Source: Phanerochaete sordida
Taxonomy: Eukaryota; Basidiomycota; Agaricomycetes; Polyporales; Phanerochaetaceae
DNA: 64,000 bases
NCBI GenBank assembly: GCA_019973155.2
Contig: BPQB01000008.1
Coordinates: 1-64,000 of the forward strand
Direction: 5' to 3'
Part shown: piece after piece, positions 11,966 through 24,107 of the stretch
Layout: each line of letters begins with the position of its first letter
How positions within the stretch are numbered: position 1 is the first letter of the stretch
The notes under the pieces: model-generated
What the model was told of the DNA's origin: nothing
The model's input: only the letters and a program-made list of their open reading frames with translations
Databases searched by the model: none
Made by a program: the position numbers and the translations under genes

Positions 11966-13035
11966 CCTTGAGAAGAGTGCTGCTGGATTTCAGGGACTTT
12001 GGGGTGCTGCAGGCTATTAGAGGGATTCCTGGCTACTCAGGAGGTCCCCAGATCCAGCCTTTGGGGCCAGGGGCAATCTATGCCCAGCAGGAGATACTGC
12101 TAGTGCTTGACTCCTATGAGCTCCTCGGAAGCGACCAATGAGGAGTCTGGATTGCGCACGGTGTCCCCAACGGAAGGAGAGCGTAACATGAAACAGGAGA
12201 AAGAGCGACTTTCAAGCCTCAGGAGCGATGTCAGCTGTTAGGGGATGAAATGAGTCCAGTTCTCCGCAGTCGACAAGAGGGGACGAGCAAGAGGTCGACT
12301 TTGACTCGAAGGCGTCTACGGTAACATCCCGCATTGCCACCCGCGCTTGGACGTCGAAAGTCGTTTCCATCATGTTCGTATAGGATTTTATGAATATATT
12401 TTGGATTCCAGGCATAAAGCAGATCACGAGCTGACCAGATCACTATATCATTGGATGCCTTTCCACAGCCGTCTGGAGAGCAATGTAGACCAGATTTCAG
12501 AATAAATCGGACGCGGCATCCCGGCGGATCTTGCTTACCGCTGTCTCGGTGCGGTTGAGTGTGTTTGCAGACTCGAAATCTGGAGGAGGGGTCCGACCCC
12601 CCTCGCAGACTAGATTCTGTGTTTGCAGATCTGATTTCAGACTCCCCACCACTTCGCATACGACTCTCTCAACCCCCACTTTCGCAGCCCTCCACCTCAC
12701 TAAGTGCCCAAGAAGGGTAGCTGAAGGTGTGGAAGAGATACGCAAGACTTTCGACTCAAACTCGACGAACGAGCTGCAATGACGTCACCGTGCGCGCAGC
12801 TCGCGTTCGCGTTCCGCTTTTTTGCTGTTCGCCCCGTAGTTTGTGCTGTGGTTTCCTAGATTTACGCCAGTACATCGTGGACTTGATTTCACCCTCCGCA
12901 CTAGAATCTACACTTCATAAAAACGCTGTGGAAAGGCATCCATTATGGAAGTACAGCTACAATTTCCAGACATAGCCACGGAATTTATCGAATAGATAGG
13001 TGAAGATTCAGACGATACGATGACGGCATTCATGA
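11966..13035. other. Intergenic region
   Basis: No gene is supported. A 62-codon plus-strand frame (11953-12141) overlaps the 5' end of the neighbouring gene and has no recognisable relative. A short G/C hairpin (GAGGAGGGGTC / GACCCCCCTC) lies at 12583-12604, flanked by two TTTGCAGA words. Confidence 0.4.
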
Positions 13036-14395
13036 TCATGCCTCGACGAAACGGCCGAGCCGCTGCTTGAGCTTGCCAATCAACACGCGCAGCTTGACGT
13101 CTTGCAGGTCTGCGATGTCGGACGCCGCGGCCTCTTCGACGGCCGCCTCGACGACCGTGCGCGCCGCGTCGAAATCGTCGCCGTCGAGCGTCTCGAGCAG
13201 CTCTTTTGAGAGCTCCTGCAGGTCGCACGCCATCTCCTCGACGAGCGTCCGGACGCGCAGCACCGGGCAGCCGTGCCGCTCGACGTGCTGCGCGATCTTC
13301 AGGGCCTGCTCGAAGGTCATCACGACCCACAGCCGCTCGTCCTCCGTCGGGCCCACTTTCTGGGAGCGCGCGCTGGTGCTGGGGCGGCGCGAGGACGAAC
13401 TCGGGCCTCTGCTCGTGCTCTGAGGTGCACTGGGGCGCAGCGGGCTTCGTGTTGGACTCGGCGAGCGGCGCATGTTAAATGCGACACGCTTTGGCGGCGG
13501 CGCACTCAGGCTCCCAGACGTCTCGGTTCCACGGCGCTTCAGCACTGGGACGTCGCTGTCTGGCGTACTGGCTCTGCTTGCTGGCGGGCGAGAGGCACTC
13601 AGGCTGCCGCCATAGGTTTTGCGGATGCCCTGCGACACGGCGTTAGCTAACATCTGCTGAGGGTGCAGAGCACGTACGACGGGTGGCCCGACTGGGAGAT
13701 CGTCGGACGACTTGGCAGCTGACTGGGGGTTCACACGTACTGTGTTTTTGCGCAACGCACGGGGCCCACTGCGCTCCGCGTCGCTCGCGTCGTCATCCCG
13801 CCGCTTCTCGCCGCCTGCACCGCGCGTCAGCCCGCGCCTCCCCAGAGCACACAGCGCACGCACCCTTCGCGCCCTTCCCGGCCCTGGGGCGCACCGCGCC
13901 GGGGCGCTCGCACTTGGTGAGCTTGCGCACGAAGCAGACCTGGCACTTGGAGCTGAACACCTTCTGGTCGCGGCCGCGCTGCGTGCGGCGCGCGACGAGG
14001 CACGGGAGCGCGCCCGAGCGGCACGCCTTGCACGGGCGCTCGTGCCGCGGGAGCGGCGCGTACGCGGGGCCGCCGCGCGCCGCGGCGTCGAGCAGCGCGT
14101 GCTCGATGTCCGCGACGAGCCGCCAGAAGTCCATGCCGCGCCGGCTCGTATGCTCGACGGCTTTCTTGGCGATCACGTCGGCGTTCTGGAGCCTGTACAG
14201 TGGGCGTTGAGAGATGTGCGCGAGGGTGTGGGAGGAGACTCACTGCTCGGACGCGAGATAGGCACAGGCGAAAGCGACATCAGTGTCGCCGCGGTGCTTG
14301 TTCCATCTCTCGAGGGCACCCAAGTAGGACTTGGCTAACTTGATCGTCGAGCTGTCTTCGCAGAGCGAGTCGACCTTCTGCACGAGTGCTTCCAT
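13036..14395 (-). CDS. ASEQ/Cys6 family protein, member 3
   Basis: The model has exons 14395-14244, 14192-13864, 13814-13678 and 13629-13036, all in phase (403 aa). Exon 1 ends FACAYLASE, and the phase-2 intron splits the Gln codon. Exon 2 gives EQLQNADVIAKKAVEH and FWRLVADIEHALLDAA, then cysteines at about 105, 108, 115, 134, 137 and 145 (C-x2-C-x6-C-x18-C-x2-C-x7-C). Basic patches (GEKRRDDD, VLKRRG, PPKRVAF) and a Ser/Pro/Arg region follow. The C-terminal ~100 residues are predicted helical: FEQALKIAQHVERHGCP, a VEEM motif and LIGKLKQRLGRF, which matches MISKLNKRLGHL of member 2. The 48-bp third intron is in frame, so it could be retained. The start is the first ATG in the exon. Confidence 0.72.
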
Positions 14396-15079
14396 GGGTA
14401 CGGAGTCGGTGGGGAGAAACGTCAAGAGACAGAGCTCGTCGTCGTTTATGCAAATGCAGACGACCAGGACCCTGAGGCTGAAAAAACCCTGTGTCGAATC
14501 TAACGGAGGCTGGGCATCTCTCGTGATGTGCTCATAACCCGGGCTAGCCTTCTGGGGCGCGTTTTAGGAGGGCGAAGTTCGCCCTCGTCATAAAGTTCGA
14601 AGACGTCGACCCGTTCCGCTGGCTCCGACCCCTTGAACTGTAGAGTCGAAAGTCGGCCGACTGGCCTGAGGAAACTTTCGAAGGTGACTGGTAACGAGGC
14701 AACACCCTGGCTGTCAACAGGCCGCAACGACGAGCACTATTCTGGCGGAGAGTTCACACCGTACGTCGTACGAAGATGGCCTGTGTGCACCGCAGCAGCA
14801 CTGTGAACCTAAAAGCTGCGCGGCAGGGCTCATAAATCGCAGAAAGCACAAGGAACCGACCTGTCATCAATCCGCCCTCAACGGAACACGCCCCGAAACC
14901 CTACACGCTGTGCGCTCGGCAAGCAAATCCATGAGCAGTGTGATGGTCTATATGCAAAAAGAGCGGCATGGGTACGGCCATGCAGGCTCGGAGCAGTGTC
15001 TATGGTATGGAGACGGCGGAGCAGCGCCGCGGAGGCGCAGCTGGTGAGGCGGGGCGTGAGGGCGTGGGTGGCTCGCGAA
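14396..15079. other. Intergenic region
   Basis: Lies between the 5' end of the gene at 14395 and the 3' end of PDX1 at 15080, both on the minus strand. It holds the promoter of the former and the PDX1 3' flank. No further gene, repeat or RNA is recognised. Confidence 0.4.
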
Positions 15080-16738
15080 TCAGAAGAGCCCTTCGAAGGG
15101 GTTCGCTGACTTCTTCGTCTCGTTCTTCGGCGGCACTGCAGGCGCTGGGGCCGCGCTGACCTTCGGTGCGGGTGGGAAGTAGTCGGCGATGAGTTCGTCG
15201 AATGTAGGGACTGGTGCAGGAGCTGCAGACGAGCCTCAGTAAAGCAGTCTTGAAACTTAGGACGAAATTGAGACGCACCTGATTTGTACGCCTTTTGCGA
15301 CGCCTCAACCATACTCGCGACGATGAGACGCTTGAGAGCGGGTCCGTCGAGCGGAGGTGCAGGCGCGTCTTTCTTCGCCGCGGACTTGCCAAACTGACGC
15401 TCCTCAGCCAGCTTCGCGTTCTCCTTGTCCAGCGCGGCCTTGTATGTACCGAGAGGTCCACTCGCCTTGCCGAGGTATGCGAGGACGTCGCCCTTCGTCA
15501 CCATTCCGCGCACTCCCGAGCCCTTGATCTTGTCCGCGTCCGAGATACCGTTCTCCTGGAGCAGCCGCAGCACACTCGGGAAGAGCGTACGCGAGCTCGA
15601 CGGCACGTCGTGTGAAGCTTGCGGCGTCGCGTGAGTGGACCCGTAGCTGCCCGAGTTCTGCTGTGGTGGCGGAGGAGTGGAGGTCTCCGGTTTGGGCTTT
15701 GACGACTCGGCTTTTGGTGGTGATGGTTGAGAGTCCTCTTTTGGGATCTCGAGGTTGGATATGTCGTCGCCTTCCTCAGCGAGCAAGGCGATGGCTTGGC
15801 CCACGGGAACGTTCTTGGTACCGTCAGTCACCTAACAGGCCGAACAGCGTCAGCGACATCAGGGACACACGAAGGCCGATAGTCATCAAACGCGTCGACA
15901 GCGTCACAAAGCATGCAAGGCAGGACCCATGAGTCCTGAAGCGCTACTTCTATGCATGACCTTCAGACGGCCGCAGGCGACATGAACCAGCACGCGGACC
16001 TTGGGGCGCTGTGTAAACACGTTGGGGGCCATGGCCCGGGACTCGAGCAGCAGCTCAGTCAAAACAACCTTCCAACAGCCTCCAGCCCAGTGCCTGGTGA
16101 CACAACGCGTGTCGATCGCGAGCCGCAGTGTCCGGGCCCATGGCCGAAGCACACGGCGGCATTTGGCGGACGCGGGTTCATAAGCAACCCCGAGAGCCCT
16201 CTGGTGACAGGACAACACGATGATCGCGACGCTGACAGTCTTGCGTGCGACGCATAAAAGGTGCGGGCGGCAGACGTTCCGTGGGACACGCTGCCCCAAC
16301 AATTGGCCGCTTCGAGAATGCTGGCAGCCGGATGACTGTTGACCACAGGCACTCACCAGAATCTTGCCCACGACTCCATCTTCCTGCGCCTCCACGTCGA
16401 TGGTCGCCTTGTCTGTCTCCTGCAATGCGCGTCGGCGTCGGTGAGTGTTGGGCAATAGTGCGTCGGGAGCAGACGGGCTCACTGACAATTTCGAGCAGGA
16501 CGTCGCCCGCGGAGAAGGCCTCGCCCTCCTTCTTCTTCCACGACGCAATACCACCCTCCGTCATTGTGGGAGACATTGCCGGCATGCCAAACTTCGACAC
16601 CGCCTGTCGCGAGGCGGAGGACTGAATGCCTGTGCAAACCGGTCAATGACGCATGGGTGGCAGCGCAGAAGCACTCGTACATCGCCTCGAGCCCGCCGAG
16701 CGCAAGGCCGCAGTCGCTGTCCGGTGTGCTGTGTACAT
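15080..16738 (-). CDS. PDX1: Pyruvate dehydrogenase complex protein X (E3-binding protein), mitochondrial
   Basis: PD complex protein X anchors dihydrolipoamide dehydrogenase (E3) to the E2 core of mitochondrial pyruvate dehydrogenase. The model has exons 16738-16681, 16629-16487, 16419-16357, 15831-15279 and 15222-15080 (319 aa). Residues 1-30 form a basic, Ser/Ala-rich mitochondrial presequence ([16 protein letters not shown]). The lipoyl domain follows ([15 protein letters not shown], with ETDKATIDV carrying the lipoyl lysine at about 71). A Pro/Ser linker leads to the peripheral subunit-binding domain at about 170-209 ([24 protein letters not shown]). The protein ends in a Pro/Ala-rich tail without the E2 acyltransferase domain or its HxxxDG site, as expected for fungal protein X. 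Intron 3 is 525 bp, ten times its neighbours. Confidence 0.9.
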
Positions 16739-17199
16739 CGTCGTCGATGCCGTCGAAGTGAATGACAGAAAGCGAGTGTTCCCCAACGTCGGAGTAGGAC
16801 GAGTCGCCCGTCCGCGTCAAGCGCGACGCAGGCCCCAGTCCCGATTAGGTAGTTATCCGTCACGTGTTGCGCGTAAATTGGCCAGAGGCAAAGCGCGTCC
16901 TGGCCTTATTCGCCGGCCGCTCGTCCACTACCAGCACCAACATCCTACGCTCATATTCCCCTCCCATCCACCCCTGCGTCATATTCCCCATTCCTATCTG
17001 TCTCCTCACCTCTCACTCCCTCCCTCGATATATCTGCCCTTGCCACCCATCTCCCTCGGAGATTATATTTAACAGCAGCTCGGAAGTAACAATTCGAGCC
17101 CACCCGCTTCGCTAGTGCCTAGTAGCCACCTGCCTACTTCACTCAGCAAAGCTCCAACGACGTCCCTTATTCCGACCTATCCCGGCTCTCTGGTGCACC
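16739..17199. promoter_or_regulatory. Shared divergent upstream region with TATA-like site
   Basis: This 461-bp region separates the divergent starts of PDX1 (16738, minus) and the gene at 17200 (plus). A TATA-like GATTATATTTAA stands at 17061-17072, about 130 bp before the plus-strand ATG, and is preceded by long C/T-rich tracts typical of fungal promoters. Confidence 0.4.
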
Positions 17200-20160
17200 A
17201 TGGAGCCGCGACCAGGCACACTCAAGCCGAATCTAAGCAACACCAAAGCCCACCCGCTCAAAGGAACCCTCTCCGCCCTCTGCAAGTCTGAACGCACCAA
17301 GACAACTGCATGGAACTATTATCTGTTCCTGAAGACGGTTCGAGAGGGGCCGGATGCCACCGTTCTTCCCCTGGGTTACATGAGTATATGCGCCTTCCTT
17401 GCGTCCGAACAGTACGTCGTCCACCGCCATGGTCGCCCTGCGTCTCGCTAAGCGCCTTGACAGCCTCGGAGAATTTGACGTTCAGCTGAAGGAAGCTTAC
17501 GAGAAGAGCGAAGTGAAGACTGGAGACAAATTCTGGCGTAACGTGAACGCAGTTGAAGAAATCCTTCTCGAAGCTAGCCGGAACTCGCAGTCTACTCAGC
17601 CACGCCTGCATTACAGTCGACTGGACACATTTCCTGAGCCGTGCATTGAGTGCAAGAGAAGCGGTTTACAGTGCTATCGCGTGCAGCGCGTGAAGGGAAA
17701 GCGAACAAGCAAGAAATGCATGTCTTGCTTTCATACATCTCGGATGTGCAAGCTTCCACCCAGTCGCAACAAACACGAAGAAGAAGAGGACGAGCTGTCA
17801 GGTACGTCCAATCGCTTTTATTCCGTCTAGAGGCTCATAATCTGGTAGACGACGATTCGGATTGGCAACCAAACACAACGAAGACAATGAAACAGCGCCT
17901 TGAGAAGATAGAGAATCGGGGTAAGAAGCAGGCGCAGAAGCCAGGCGCAAAGCGCACAGGTGCGTGCCACCTCCGCCATGTGTCGAGTGGCTTCCGACCA
18001 TCCTTTGTTCAAGACTGCCCCCCACTGGCACCTTTCAACGCCCCATCTGTCAAAGTTAACCCCCACACCACCGGAGTCGCCGCCATCCCTTCCACCACTC
18101 GACAGTCCGCATCTTCGTCAACTCAACCAGCCAAAGGCCCCGCAGTGACTCCCATGAAGCGTATACAGACCAAAGCTTCGAGCAGCAATCTCATTCCTGC
18201 GCAGAAGCCCCAAACTAGCCCCACTAAAGCTGCAGTCAAGAAGGCAGCTGGTCTCCCCCCAAATTCGATAGCCAACGACGCCGGTAGCAGCAAAGCTGCC
18301 CAGCCGTGCTCGCAACAAACGCCGACGACGCTCGTCGTTGACAAGGACCAGTCTACACCGTCTTTGGCGGGACTTCGCAAACCCGGTCCTGGCCGTTCTT
18401 CGCAAGGACTTGTCCCACCTGCGTCTGACTCTGCAGACGGGCAGCCGACCTCATCTTTCACTGCGGCCACCGTCGACACGTCGCCTGTCGCCGGGCCCTC
18501 CTCCTCAGCCTCACAGTCTCATACAACCGTGAGAGTCGTGAAGAAAGAACGGCTCAGCAACGCATCGAAGCAGAGCAGCGGTCGCGCGTCGCCCGCGGGT
18601 GGTCCATCAGGCACCCAGGCTCCCGCGCACCCCATGCCATGTGTCAAGCAGGAGCGCTCCGCCAGCGGATCAGGATCTACGTTGAGCAGCGCTCCGGGGC
18701 GTCGTGCCACCATGATTCAGGCACCCGCGACGTCGCAACCGCAATCCCAGGCGTCCGCGTCCGTGCCGCCGGCGCCCTCATCACAGGTTATGCGCCCTCC
18801 AGGATCGGCCTTTGACTTCGGCCTCGCTGATGGGCCAACGTCTTTCGGCTCCGTCGCCATACCCACCAGCCTGGAGCCCGCCATCGAGGCCGAACCTTCG
18901 CAGAGGCTGTCGTCCCGCGGAAGGTTTGGCGCGTCGCCGAAGACGGGCTTGCTGCACGCTGAGGCGAACCAAGCAAAGCCCAGAGACTGGACGTCGCCGA
19001 AGAGGCCTTCGGAGGAATCGAGTGCGCAGGCACAGAAGAGGCGGAGGATCAGCGTCGTGGATCCAGCTGCTACTGGGCTGCCGGAGAATGCTCTGTCGTC
19101 CAAGATTACTTCTATTTCAGCACCAGCGGCCAGCCCCGGTACCCAGCCAACTCCACCACAGTCCAGGAAGCACACGCCTATTGCAGGTAGCAGTGCCTCG
19201 CAGCCTTCCTCCCCGATGCCTTCCCCGAACCAGCCTTCTGCCCCCTCTCTGCCATCGTTAGTCACGTCACAGCTTGTTCGCGAGATCGGAGAGCTCCCTG
19301 GCGAGTCCCACAGTTCCGCACAGACAAGGCTGCCTACACCCATCAGTCCGTTGTCGAGATCTGCCACGCTTCCGACTCAAGATCTCAACGGGACTTCTCA
19401 AAGCGCACCACGCGACGGGTCGCGCTATTCCAAAGAATCTTCACCCCAGCAGCCTGCAGACCCACGCAGGTCACTGCCGACACCCCGATCCAGTTTACCG
19501 GCTGCCATCCCCACCCCGCCGCTATCCGCCGTTGAGCAGTCCCGCGCAGAACCGCCCGCGGCTGTACAGGACGTAGCTATGCAGGACGCCTCTGCCCCGC
19601 CTCCGACCCCTCCGGGCGCCAGGACTCCCCAGCTGCCGTCGTGGGTCCAACAGCCCGCTCCCGTTCCTCCGCCTGCCAGCGCTCCTCCGTCAATGGTTTC
19701 ATCCGTGCCCGTGCCCGCGCCTGTGCCCGCGCCCGCCCCAGTTCAGGCTCCTGCCCCGCTCCCTGCCCCGCCTGTCTCTGCGCCGTCGGCCATTCCCGCC
19801 GCGGCCGCCGTGCCAGCCACAGCAACGGTGTACACGCAATACGTCCAACTCGTTTACGACAAGGCGCAAGAAATCCTGGCCCACGTCGTCACGCACCCGT
19901 GCACGCAGCTCGAGCTGCAGTACGCGATCAGCGACATGCGTCGGCGCGTCGCGAAGATCGACGAGCGGCGCGCGCGCGGCGCCGATGCCAGCGCGTTCGC
20001 GGAGATGCTCCTGCGCGCGGGCCAGGCCGTCGTCGACAAGCGCGCGGCGCTCCTGCAGCGCGGGCCGCTGGAGGACGACTTGCTCGACATGCTCGTCGAG
20101 GAGCTCGAGGAGCGCCTCGCGGACATGCGCCGGCTCGGGGGCGCGGCGGGGGGTGCGTAG
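17200..20160 (+). CDS. ASEQ/Cys6 family protein, member 4 (long form)
   Basis: The model has exons 17200-17411, 17464-17801 and 17849-20160 (953 aa). An extra in-frame 54-bp intron at 17960-18013 is possible and would give 935 aa. Exon 1 ends SICAFLASE and is cut at the family's phase-2 position. Exon 2 then reads LGEFDVQLKEAYEKS...FWRNV, and cysteines follow at about 131, 134, 141, 156, 159 and 166 (C-x2-C-x6-C-x14-C-x2-C-x6-C). Unlike its relatives it carries about 650 residues of Ser/Pro/Ala/Thr-rich, probably disordered sequence with KKERLSNASK and KRRRIS basic patches. The C-terminal ~110 residues are helical (YVQLVYDKAQEILAHV, LLDMLVEELEERLADM), matching the end of members 2 and 3. The frame was checked across each splice. 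Function unknown; nuclear location inferred from basic clusters. Confidence 0.75.
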
Positions 20161-21229
20161 GCGGCGTCGTGCCGTGGGAGCCGTCTTCTCTACTGTCTGC
20201 TTGTATTTTCTTTTCGTTCGTTCTCTCTGGTTTTGTATTACGAATATCTGTACGTTTTCTCTGGGCTCCGTGCGACCTTACGTCGACTCTGTACATCTCT
20301 CTTGGAACTGTCTGTAATTTAGATCTGTCTTTCCCTCTTCTCGCGGCGTGGTACCTCACTCCCCGTATAGTCTCTAGTATCTTGTAGCAGGGTCGCTCAC
20401 CCTCGCCTCTGCGCCCTCATGCGCTCCCCATAATGAACGTAGCTTCTGTCGAACACGCGAGCCGCTTCCCACAAAGTTGAAAACCGCATTTCTTGCTAGG
20501 TGCCCATGATGTTGCAGCCGATGTACTGCAGTCAAACGATGTATCCGGACCCGATGGCCAATTATCCAAATATTTTTTGCTAGACGAATACCACAATTCT
20601 GCTTGCTGGAGAAAATTCGTTACATACAAGTAAAATTTCAGAGCAATGCGGGCCTGCTCGCTGCCGCGCAGCGTCAAGCAAGTCATCCCCGGAAGCAAAA
20701 GCCCAACCGCTGCGCCCGCGCCCTGACTGCGCCTGACTCCCTTGCGGAGGACCCACAACGGCACCGTCCCCTGCGGCCCCGAGCGCGCTGCGGGGCGTCG
20801 CAGCCGCTGCACATGGCTGCGTCCAGGCGCACGGAAGCAAAAGCGTGACAGCTAGTACCAGCTACGTTTGGACGTGACGCTGTTTGGGTCCGCCGCTGTG
20901 CGACTCGTCGGACTGGGCAGGTCTGGGGCCCAGTGTTCGCGGAGAGTCTGGACCTTGCTCTACCAGGTGGTTTTGGCGGGGATCTCGCATAGGCCCGCCG
21001 TGTGGTACAAAATGAGTTCATGCCCGCGCGATGGCGGTTGTGGCAGGACATCTGCAGGCGAAGGGCTTGGGAATTCCGCAGTCGGTTAGCGCAGCCGACA
21101 GGGAGGTAGGGAGGAAGGGGACGCACCCAAGCGCGGTCACAGCGAACTGTAGGAGTGCGCCGGACGTCACACATGACGCCGCGCAGGCACCACAACGGGG
21201 GCCAGGACGCACTAAATGTACGGCGCGTC

Positions 21230-22230
21230 ACCTCGATTTGTGTCCATGCAGCGGACGCAACGCCCCCGCGCCACTTGCTTGTGACCGCCACACTGCGATA
21301 ACGGCGGCCTGTGCGCGCAGCCCGTAACGCGTGACGCTCTGGCGCGCGGCGCGCCACCTCGGTTTGTGTCCGTGCAGCAGCGGACGCAGAGCCCTGCGCC
21401 GCTGCTGCGCTACCGTGTCCTGCCGATGGCGCACGTCTCACGCTGGTGTGACAGACGCGGGCTTGCCGGGCTTGGAGCTGCTCCTCGCGCTAGCGAGCGG
21501 CGCGCACGGAGGCGGTTTCTGCGTCCAAGACACGGAGACGAAGGTGTGTCCGTGGATAGGATCCCCTGGTAGTGCCGTCGCGTCCTCGCGATTTGTTTCC
21601 GTGCAGGGGGTGCAGAGCCCTGCGCCACTGTGACTGGCGAAGTACGATATGGCATCCTGTCCACGGCGCATGTCCGAGTCTCACGCCGGTGTGACAGGCG
21701 CGGGCCTGCCGGGCTTGGAGCAGCTGCTCGCGCGAGCGAACGGCGCGCACGGAGGCGGTTTCTGCGCCCAAGACACGGAGACGAAGGTGTGTCCTTGGAT
21801 AGGATGCCTGGCTGCAGTGGCAGTGCCGTCGCGTCCGCGCGTTTGTGTCCGTGCAGGGGCCGCAGAGCCCTGCACCACCGTGACCGCCACACTGCGCTCC
21901 AGCGTCCTGTCCACGGCGCATGTCTCACGCCGCCGGTGTGACAGGCGCGGGACGGACCTGGAGCAGCTGCTCGCGCTAGTGAGCGGAGCGCACGGAGGCG
22001 GTCTGCATCCAAGATACGGACGCGTCCTCTCGATTCGTGTCCGTGCAGGGGGCGCAGAGCTCTGCGTCACAGTGACTACGATATGGTGTCCTGCGCAGCG
22101 CACGGCGCATGCCTCGCGCCGGTGTGACGGGCACGGACTCACAGCAGCTGTTCGCGCTAGCGCGAGGAGTGGCTTGGAGTGCACGGAGGCGGATGTGCAC
22201 CCAAGACACAGAACCGGAAATGTGACCGTG
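21230..22230 (+). repeat. Five imperfect tandem repeat units of 125-250 bp
   Basis: The word TTTGTGTCCGTGCAG (with variants) heads units near 21238, 21363, 21592, 21842 and 22035. Within units, the order is the same: GCAGAGCCCTGCGCC, then TCTCACGCCGGTGTGACAGG, then GAGCAGCTGCTCGCG, then CACGGAGGCGGT, then AAGACACGGAGACGAAGG. The third and fourth units are the most alike. Some units keep one reading frame (GLPGLEQLLA, AHGGGF), but lengths vary, so coding is doubtful. Confidence 0.65.
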
Positions 22231-22459
22231 ACTGGCGTGGCTGGCCCTGGCGTGCAGCGGCAGCCTGGCTGGCTGGCGCCGCAGGCGAAGAAACGTTCAC
22301 CGTGGCCACGCAAGCAGCACCCGCCCGCCGCCGCGAGGGCGGCACCGAGGCTTGCGACCGGCGCGACGGTGCGGTCGCCGGGGCGGGAGAGCAGCGCCAG
22401 GCCGTCGACGCGCCTCGGGTGCAAGGCGTCGCCAGGCCCGCGACAGTGCTGCTGTCGAT

Positions 22460-22548
22460 GGCCTGGCGTCCTGCAGCACGTCTGTCGAGGGCCTGGCGTC
22501 CTGCAGCGCGACTGTCGAGGGCCTGGCGGCGTGCAGCACGCCTCGGAG
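22460..22548 (+). repeat. 30-bp tandem repeat, three copies
   Basis: Units start at 22460, 22490 and 22520. Each begins GGCCTGGCGTCCTGCAGC or a close variant and ends CTGTCGAG or CTCGGAG. The period is exactly 30 bp. Confidence 0.7.
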
Positions 22549-23384
22549 CCCCTTTCCCACGAGCGTGGGACAGGGGCTCTTCGCTGCAGGCTCTGCGCCT
22601 GGCGGCGGTCTGCGCGCTGGCCCCTGCAGAGGAGGAAATTTCTCCAGACTGCACTCCGAAATTGCAAGCTGCGGCTTGGTCGAGGGCGCGCTGCGCAGTG
22701 TCGCGCAGTGCTCGCTGGAGGCAGAAAATGTGTCCGTGTCCGTCCTTGGTCCGTGCACTACACGGAGGCAACGGTTGGCTGGGCGTGTCATGGGGCGGCC
22801 GCACTGGCTGGGCAGAGTTGAGGGCAGGGCCTCTGGGGTGGGCCCCAGACCCCGTGGGAAATGACGTCTGTGCGGCTTGCCTTTTGACCACCACCTGCGC
22901 GCGGAGGGCTCCCAGCAGGTCGACAGGGCCTGGTTGTCATCTAACTGCGAATGCATGTGTGCGATTGGGTCGTGCAGCATCGCCGTCGGAAGCTCACTCA
23001 CCGAATGTGGGGGTCGAAATGTTGACAGGCCTTGCGTGCGCGAGACCCCCTCGTTCGTGCCGGGGACCGAGGAAATTCTGGTCATGCGCGAGGAAAGTTA
23101 GAACGGAGGGCACATCGCTGTTGGGAGAAGACGTACGGTGACGTTGGCGGCGCTGCAGTGACGCGACCTGACGTCGGTGATGCATTGATGGCCTGCAATG
23201 ATCCCTGCGGTACTCTCAGGCGCAGGGTTCCTCCCAGAGGACGTCCCAAAAGCAGGCTGGTGGCTGCGTCATGTTACGGGCGCGTCAGTCGGTGGCTGGT
23301 GACGTCGGGCGCGTCGGCTGAACGCAGCGGCTTCATGCTCGTACCGATCTGGTTTGCATGACGTACGGCGGGCGAAGGAGACCG

Positions 23385-23525
23385 CGGGCGTCGTCAACGA
23401 CGGCGGATCTCACAGCGGATCTCCCGGCGCCTACGACGACGGCGGCGATTCTACGCGCGCCAACGACGACAACGGCGGATCTCCCAGCGCCAGCGACGAC
23501 GACGGCGGATCTCCCGGCGCCTAGC
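23385..23525 (+). repeat. GACGACGGCGGATCTCCC minisatellite
   Basis: Four to five imperfect copies of a unit containing ACGACGGCGGATCTCCCGG and GCGCCTACGACGACG, with unit length of about 30-36 bp. The reverse strand reads as short GEIRRRR-type repeats but no gene context supports translation. Confidence 0.6.
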
Positions 23526-24097
23526 GCGGCGGCAGCTCTTCGAAGTGAACCTCCCTTGCAAACCGTCCTGAGACGGCCAGAGTCTGTGCCTCGGAATTCT
23601 GTTCCATGGACGCGAAAGCACTGTGGCCGTTGCCCGCGACGTCCAGTGGGGGCGCGAGATGACCCCGCGCACGCACTCCTTGCGCTGAGTGGACAGTATG
23701 TGTCATCTACGTTGCTGCAAAGGATCCTGTTCTGAAGTTCACAGGTCGAGTCTTTCGATCGTCCGGTGGTCGCGGGAACGAGGAGGGCCCCTGAAACGCC
23801 GGATACCTTGAGCTCGAGTATCTCCTGGCACAACTTGCACTGTGCTCTCCTGCGAGCACTGTTGGACGACCTTCTCACAGTATATCGCCCAAGATTTCCC
23901 TCGAGATACGTACTCATGCTTAGGGGTGTCGCATGCTGCCAGGATGCGATGCACGACAGTATCATCCACCATGAGCACCAAGCGCCGCCGACAGACCAGC
24001 AGAGCCATGTTCGCGACTATACGCTGCTCTCGTATCCACGAATTTCGCAAACAAACCTCCAGCTACACACACCCCGCCAGCCATGCCCCCACCTACA

Positions 24098-24107
24098 ATA
24101 TAAATAC
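24098..24107 (+). promoter_or_regulatory. TATA box of the gene at 24152
   Basis: AATATAAATA lies about 50 bp before the ATG at 24152, followed by a C-rich leader. This spacing suits a fungal TATA promoter. Confidence 0.55.

Noticed and set aside
11953..12141. 62-codon plus-strand frame (RDFGVLQAIRGIPGYSGG...)
   Set aside because: Overlaps the well-supported first exon of member 2 on the other strand at its start; no relative, promoter or splice sites.
15904..16554. 216-codon minus-strand frame reading from PDX1 exon 3 into the long intron
   Set aside because: It skips the conserved continuation of the lipoyl domain, which is recovered exactly by splicing to 15831; the open frame is probably chance.
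21230..22230. CRISPR-like periodic repeat
   Set aside because: Units are long, variable and adjoining, without short constant repeats and unique spacers, and the genome is eukaryotic.
21649..22821. 390-codon plus-strand frame through the repeat field
   Set aside because: Spans irregular tandem repeats and is accompanied by equally long frames on the other strand; explained by few stop codons in GC-rich DNA.
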